A stretch of 17,257 nucleotides of DNA from an uncultured Clostridiaceae bacterium (GTDB taxonomy: Bacteria; Bacillota; Clostridia; Lachnospirales; Lachnospiraceae): the NCBI GenBank assembly GCA_958441075.1, contig CAUCBQ010000027.1, forward strand, positions 1 through 17,257, read 5' to 3'. Positions within the stretch are counted from its first letter, which is position 1. Each line of letters begins with the position of its first letter. The notes below the pieces were generated by a model that had not been told where the DNA came from, made no database searches, and saw only the letters and a list, made by a program, of their open reading frames with translations. Positions 14,019 through 17,257 of this stretch are shown piece after piece. The translations under genes were made by a program, and so were the position numbers.

Positions 14019-15398
14019 TCACTCCTCTGTCAGTGCAGGCTCCGGCAGATTTTTCGCAGCCTCCTCTAACGTCTCGCCGTACCACTTACTGCGGTACTCA
14101 GCCAAAGACATTACGCCCATAGCCACATCCTGCCGATCTGTCTGGCGTTCTGCCTCTGCGTCCACAATGATGCTGTCATCCCATACAAAGGATACCTGAT
14201 AATCATTTCCTGGGAGAACCAGGCCATACAGAACCGCCCAGAAGTTCATAGCATAAACCAAATCTTCCAGAGCACGCTGCAAGGCCATCTGTGTATCTGA
14301 AACGAATGTGTAAGACCTCTGTTTACTAACTTTAATCTCTGTGGCTGTCTTATCCACGTTCTGAGGATCTGACAGGGTCCCATAGGCCAGATTGCAGGCA
14401 AACTCAATCAGCCTCAGCTGAGCGTTGAATCCATTAAACAGGGCTGTATCCCGGATTGCCGGAGAGAATACATCAATAAACGGCTTATCCGTTGCACCAG
14501 TCGCATAACTTACTCTGCGGTATAGCCTCTCTTTGCCTCCCGGATATTCAAACTTATCCTGATCTGGATTGTATTTTAACAGGCTCTCCGCAATATGTAC
14601 CGCAAGCTGGGTGCCTTCATACTCCCAGCAGATATTTGAATACCGCTGATCTGCTTCTGCTATCAGCTCATCTGCTCTGGAGTATACCGATACCCCCATC
14701 GGGCTGTCTGTATCCTCTGCATTTGCCATAGGAACCTTGAAATATCCAAACAGTAGCCGGTCCGATCCTGAAAGCGACAGCTCCGGCACCAGCTCAGACC
14801 ATCGGTCAACACTGCTGACCTCGATTTCTGTCCCCAGGCTGTAATCATTGGTTGCCACAAAAGCCCTGTTTGTGATATGGATCACGTCATTCTGTAGCGT
14901 GTGTACCTCCAGCCGGGTATATATCTTTTTCCCTTTCCGGAACTGCTCTGTAAACACACATTGCAAGATCTGGCCTGAATCATCAAATGACAGGGGGAAA
15001 AAGCTGTCTGCCTGTACATACTGGACTGCAAGCCCTGTCTTAGCCATATACGGCTTAAGAATCAGGCCGCCTTTTGCGCACCCATACTCCACATAACGCC
15101 GCAGGTCAGATAAAACTTTCCTCTGGTACTCCTGATTCAGATATGCAGCAGCTTCCCCTCCGGTAATCTCGGACTGCATTTCCAGTGTCACCAGCCTGGC
15201 AATTTCCGAGGCAATGGCTGCCGGAATCTGTGCGCTTTTCACTTTTTTCCGGTCTATCCATGGGGCATGATTCTCATACATGGCTGTCCACAGCTCAATC
15301 GCAGATGCCATCTGTGAGGTCAGGCACACATCCACCTGCGTATCGGAATCCTGATTCAATATCTCCGTGACTGCTGTCAGCATCTTTGAAAACTTCAT
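14019..15398 (-). CDS. Portal protein (SPP1 gp6-like)
   Basis: A 459-residue portal subunit; twelve copies would form the DNA channel and terminase dock. Features: early LWTAMYENHAPWID (common near the N-terminus of this family), ASEIARLVTLEMQSEITGGE, a clip/wing region with LRRYVEYGCAKGGLILKPYM, VQYVQADSFFPLSFDDSGQI, the central MGVSVYSRADELIAEADQRYS and CWEYEGTQLAVHIAESLL helical parts, and a C-terminal LSLAEYRSKWYGETLEEA tail segment. ATG at 15398 is used because GAGG lies 8 bases upstream; the in-frame GTG (15407) and ATG (15404) lie in or too near that ribosome site. It follows the large terminase gene by 11 bases. Confidence 0.92.
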   Translation of the reverse strand: MKFSKMLTAVTEILNQDSDTQVDVCLTSQMASAIELWTAMYENHAPWIDRKKVKSAQIPAAIASEIARLVTLEMQSEITGGEAAAYLNQEYQRKVLSDLRRYVEYGCAKGGLILKPYMAKTGLAVQYVQADSFFPLSFDDSGQILQCVFTEQFRKGKKIYTRLEVHTLQNDVIHITNRAFVATNDYSLGTEIEVSSVDRWSELVPELSLSGSDRLLFGYFKVPMANAEDTDSPMGVSVYSRADELIAEADQRYSNICWEYEGTQLAVHIAESLLKYNPDQDKFEYPGGKERLYRRVSYATGATDKPFIDVFSPAIRDTALFNGFNAQLRLIEFACNLAYGTLSDPQNVDKTATEIKVSKQRSYTFVSDTQMALQRALEDLVYAMNFWAVLYGLVLPGNDYQVSFVWDDSIIVDAEAERQTDRQDVAMGVMSLAEYRSKWYGETLEEAAKNLPEPALTEE

Positions 15399-15409
15399 TC
15401 TCATCACCT

Positions 15410-16666
15410 CTATTCGTACCGGATAAACCGGCTGATATCCCGCTCAAACGTATATTCAAACGCATCCAGCGTATCTATATCACTGGTACCGTCATCCAGC
15501 CGTACATCTTCCACAAGGCTTTTCTTCTCATCCCAGAGAGCTGTGGTAAGGGCATCCTCCAACGTCTGGCACTGATCCTGCATGTAAAAAAAGCGGTGCT
15601 GGCTGAGCATCCGCTGCATAAAACGTATCCGGTCATTAATCGTTGTCTTAAGAGCGTTCTCAATCCTGATCCAGCCAAACCCCGACTTCCTGACAGCCGT
15701 CCTTAAACCTGCAATCAATGTCTGTTCCGCACTATCGCAGTAAACAGCAGTGATAAATCCGTACAGGTTTATAATCTTCAGACAGAAGTCCACAAACAAA
15801 TCCCCCAGCTTATCCGGATCAATGCTTCCGTTTTTACTCATATGCCGCTCACTGGCAAGGGCAATAATACTGTGGTATGCCCTGGAATATGCCGTAGCAA
15901 CAAACGCATGACCGGAACCAGATCCGCCAAAGTCCACACCTATGTTGATCTGCATGATACTCTTAGGCTTTTCATAAATTGCAAACGGATTAACCCCTCC
16001 ACTGGATACTGCATCACACATCAGCTTATACACAGATCCTTCTGCCGCAACCCACAGCCCACGGATGTACCGGTCATATAGGACCGTCCCCTTGTACTCC
16101 TTACAAAGCTCATCCACAAATACAGGGCTTACAAATGGATTGTCAAAAAGTTCATACTTCTGGGAGTAAATATCAGCGTCTGAATCCAGAAACTGCTTAA
16201 ACCAGTGCTGCGGAGCATCCGGATTGCACGCTCCATCAAAACAGGAATATGGCTTATCAAGACGGGATTTAAGCATATTAAATACGTCCTGGTTCCAATC
16301 CACCACCTCATCACCATAGCAGTATTTCAGTGAGGATCCCCGGATCTTGGATACCTGACTGACCTTCTCGGCACCCAGACAGTAAACATCCTCCCCGAAC
16401 ATGGGGCAGATGTTCTGGGAGTTAATATCTCCCACAAGGTTTGTACCCCAGATACGCTGTAAGGGTTCAACGATGTTTCGCTGGATCGTGCCCTTAGAAA
16501 CGCCCAGGATTGCCACTAATCCTTCTTTTCCAACTCTGGCACGGATTCTCTTAGGAATTACATAATAGTCCATATAGGTCTTTCCTGAACGTGTGGCACC
16601 CACTTTGATATTCCATCGGTGGTTTGCATTCCGGAAAAACTCCTGCTGCTTATCAGAAAATGGCAT
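15410..16666 (-). CDS. terL: Terminase large subunit (PBSX-type)
   Basis: A 418-residue packaging motor with ATPase and nuclease halves. ATPase: Walker A GATRSGKT at residues 23-30, Walker B-like KYCYGDE at 114-120 with E120 as the likely catalytic glutamate, and a CNPD motif at 147-150. Nuclease: VDFGGSGSGHAF (D245), VYCDSAEQ (D311) and DIDTLDAFEY (D398/D401) supply the acidic residues expected for the RNase H-like site. ATG at 16666 is chosen because AAGGAG lies 9 bases upstream and it starts one base after the small subunit stop; the in-frame GTG at 16690 would overlap that gene and has no ribosome site. All catalytic motifs are intact. Confidence 0.96.
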   Translation of the reverse strand: MPFSDKQQEFFRNANHRWNIKVGATRSGKTYMDYYVIPKRIRARVGKEGLVAILGVSKGTIQRNIVEPLQRIWGTNLVGDINSQNICPMFGEDVYCLGAEKVSQVSKIRGSSLKYCYGDEVVDWNQDVFNMLKSRLDKPYSCFDGACNPDAPQHWFKQFLDSDADIYSQKYELFDNPFVSPVFVDELCKEYKGTVLYDRYIRGLWVAAEGSVYKLMCDAVSSGGVNPFAIYEKPKSIMQINIGVDFGGSGSGHAFVATAYSRAYHSIIALASERHMSKNGSIDPDKLGDLFVDFCLKIINLYGFITAVYCDSAEQTLIAGLRTAVRKSGFGWIRIENALKTTINDRIRFMQRMLSQHRFFYMQDQCQTLEDALTTALWDEKKSLVEDVRLDDGTSDIDTLDAFEYTFERDISRFIRYE

Positions 16667-16667
16667 A

Positions 16668-17186
16668 TCACACAACTCCTTTGATCTCACTCAGGACCTC
16701 ATCCAATCGGCGCAGCTCTGCATCATTGTCAGTGCCTTTCAGCTTATCCGTCTGGGCTTTGATCTGAGCGATACGGGCTCGCTGTTCCTCCTCATCGAGA
16801 TCAGAAGGAGGCTTCTCTCCCCATCCAGAAAAATTATTGCTCAGACTGAACTTTGCCCCATTAGATCCGTCACGGTCAAACAGACGCTCTTCTGCGTACT
16901 GCTCCACTCTGGTCTTTGCACGCGTTATCGTGTCATTAAATTCTTTTTTGCCTTGGTAGTTTAACAGTGCCTGTCTGCTCGCAAACCCCAGCGCAAGCGC
17001 CAAGCCCGTGACTGTTGGCGGCCTCTGGTTGACGATAACCGGATTCCCCCATTTATTCAAAATCGGGTTTCCTTCCGTGTCTTTCAGTATTTCACCCTCG
17101 CAGTCTTTAAAATACTGCTCGATCAGGCTTTCAATCTGTTCTTTGTTTTCATACTTGGGCGGCCTTCCGACCATCTTCTTTGCCAT
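16668..17186 (-). CDS. terS: Terminase small subunit (P22 gp3-like DNA-packaging protein)
   Basis: A 172-residue protein that recognises the packaging site and recruits the large subunit. It opens MAKKMVGRPPKY, a basic segment common to this family, then has PPTVTGLALALGFASRQALL (a helix-turn-helix-like DNA-binding part), FNDTITRAKTRVEQYAEERLFD and GAKFSLSNNFSGWGEK, the signature of the gp3 DNA-packaging family, and ends in a charged helix. ATG at 17186 is used because GGAGG lies 8 bases upstream; the in-frame GTG at 17195 overlaps the ribosome site itself. It is the first gene of the operon, downstream of a promoter-like site. The family suggests headful (pac) packaging, with the pac site possibly within this gene; that is inference. 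Confidence 0.92.
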   Translation of the reverse strand: MAKKMVGRPPKYENKEQIESLIEQYFKDCEGEILKDTEGNPILNKWGNPVIVNQRPPTVTGLALALGFASRQALLNYQGKKEFNDTITRAKTRVEQYAEERLFDRDGSNGAKFSLSNNFSGWGEKPPSDLDEEEQRARIAQIKAQTDKLKGTDNDAELRRLDEVLSEIKGVV

Positions 17187-17216
17187 CAGGCTCACCTCCG
17201 TTTCAATATCTTGTAC

Positions 17217-17248
17217 TTATCCACACATTATACACAATATGTTGATAA
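17217..17248. promoter_or_regulatory. Inverted DnaA-box-like dyad over the promoter
   Basis: TTATCCACA on the plus strand at 17217-17225, an exact consensus DnaA box, faces TTATCAACA on the minus strand at 17240-17248, a one-base variant. The arms extend to a 12-base imperfect dyad (10 of 12 matching) with an 8-base centre, and the -10 site lies in it. It could bind DnaA or a dimeric phage regulator. Confidence 0.55.
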
Positions 17249-17255
17249 AAAGAAA
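17227..17255 (-). promoter_or_regulatory. Putative promoter of the packaging/structural operon
   Basis: A perfect TATAAT at 17227-17232 on the minus strand lies about 41 bases before the small terminase ATG, giving a leader of roughly 34 bases with a good ribosome site. With 17-base spacing the -35 position (17250-17255) reads TTTCTT, a poor match to TTGACA, so an activator may be needed, as is common for phage late promoters. Confidence 0.5.
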
Positions 17256-17257
17256 AG

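Noticed and set aside
17217..17248. Phage replication origin based on DnaA-box-like sites
   Set aside because: Only two boxes, no AT-rich unwinding element or iterons in view and no replication genes; position before the terminase gene fits promoter control better.

Overview
The window is a stretch of a tailed-phage (siphovirus-type) genome, most likely a prophage of a Clostridia/Lachnospiraceae-like Firmicute. This rests on strong AGGAGG-type ribosome sites in front of nearly every gene, tight start/stop overlaps, and Firmicute phage families: P22-gp3-like small terminase, PBSX-type large terminase, SPP1-gp6-like portal, minor capsid protein 2, GP20 scaffold, HK97-fold capsid and Gp15. Host taxonomy is inference; no host gene, integrase or attachment site is visible.

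Every gene lies on the minus strand, so the operon reads from right to left. A promoter-like site inside a 32-bp dyad that contains two DnaA-box-like sequences sits at 17217-17255. It is followed by DNA packaging (small and large terminase, 17186-15410), portal (15398-14019), minor capsid protein with an extra C-terminal domain (14014-12461), a 56-residue cysteine-containing gene (12474-12304), a 52-residue zinc-ribbon-like gene (12222-12064), scaffold (11910-11377), major capsid protein with an Ig-like C-terminal domain (11363-10170), four head-completion/connector genes (10153-8515), major tail protein (8514-7996), two tail-assembly chaperone genes (7983-6987), a 1274-residue tape measure (6941-3117), a Dit-position protein (3117-2716), a tail hub with a duplicated N-terminal module (2712-616), a 137-residue protein (619-206) and the start of a further tail gene cut by the window edge (202-1).

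The order gives a complete head-to-tail assembly line: terminase cuts and pumps DNA through the portal into a scaffold-built capsid, connector proteins close the head and join the tail, the chaperone pair loads the tape measure, major tail protein polymerises around it, and Dit and hub form the tip.

The most unusual part is 12261-12840. GC content drops to about 36-39% there, against about 56% just upstream. This stretch holds the toxin/nuclease-like C-terminal tail of the minor capsid protein, the overlapping 56-residue gene and a terminator-like hairpin, which together look like an inserted cassette. Other points of note are two precise repeat systems in the tape measure (47- and 51-residue periods), an exact 37-bp in-frame repeat in the hub gene, terminator-like hairpins inside the operon, a 16-bp perfect palindrome, and a possible +1 frameshift site in the chaperone pair.
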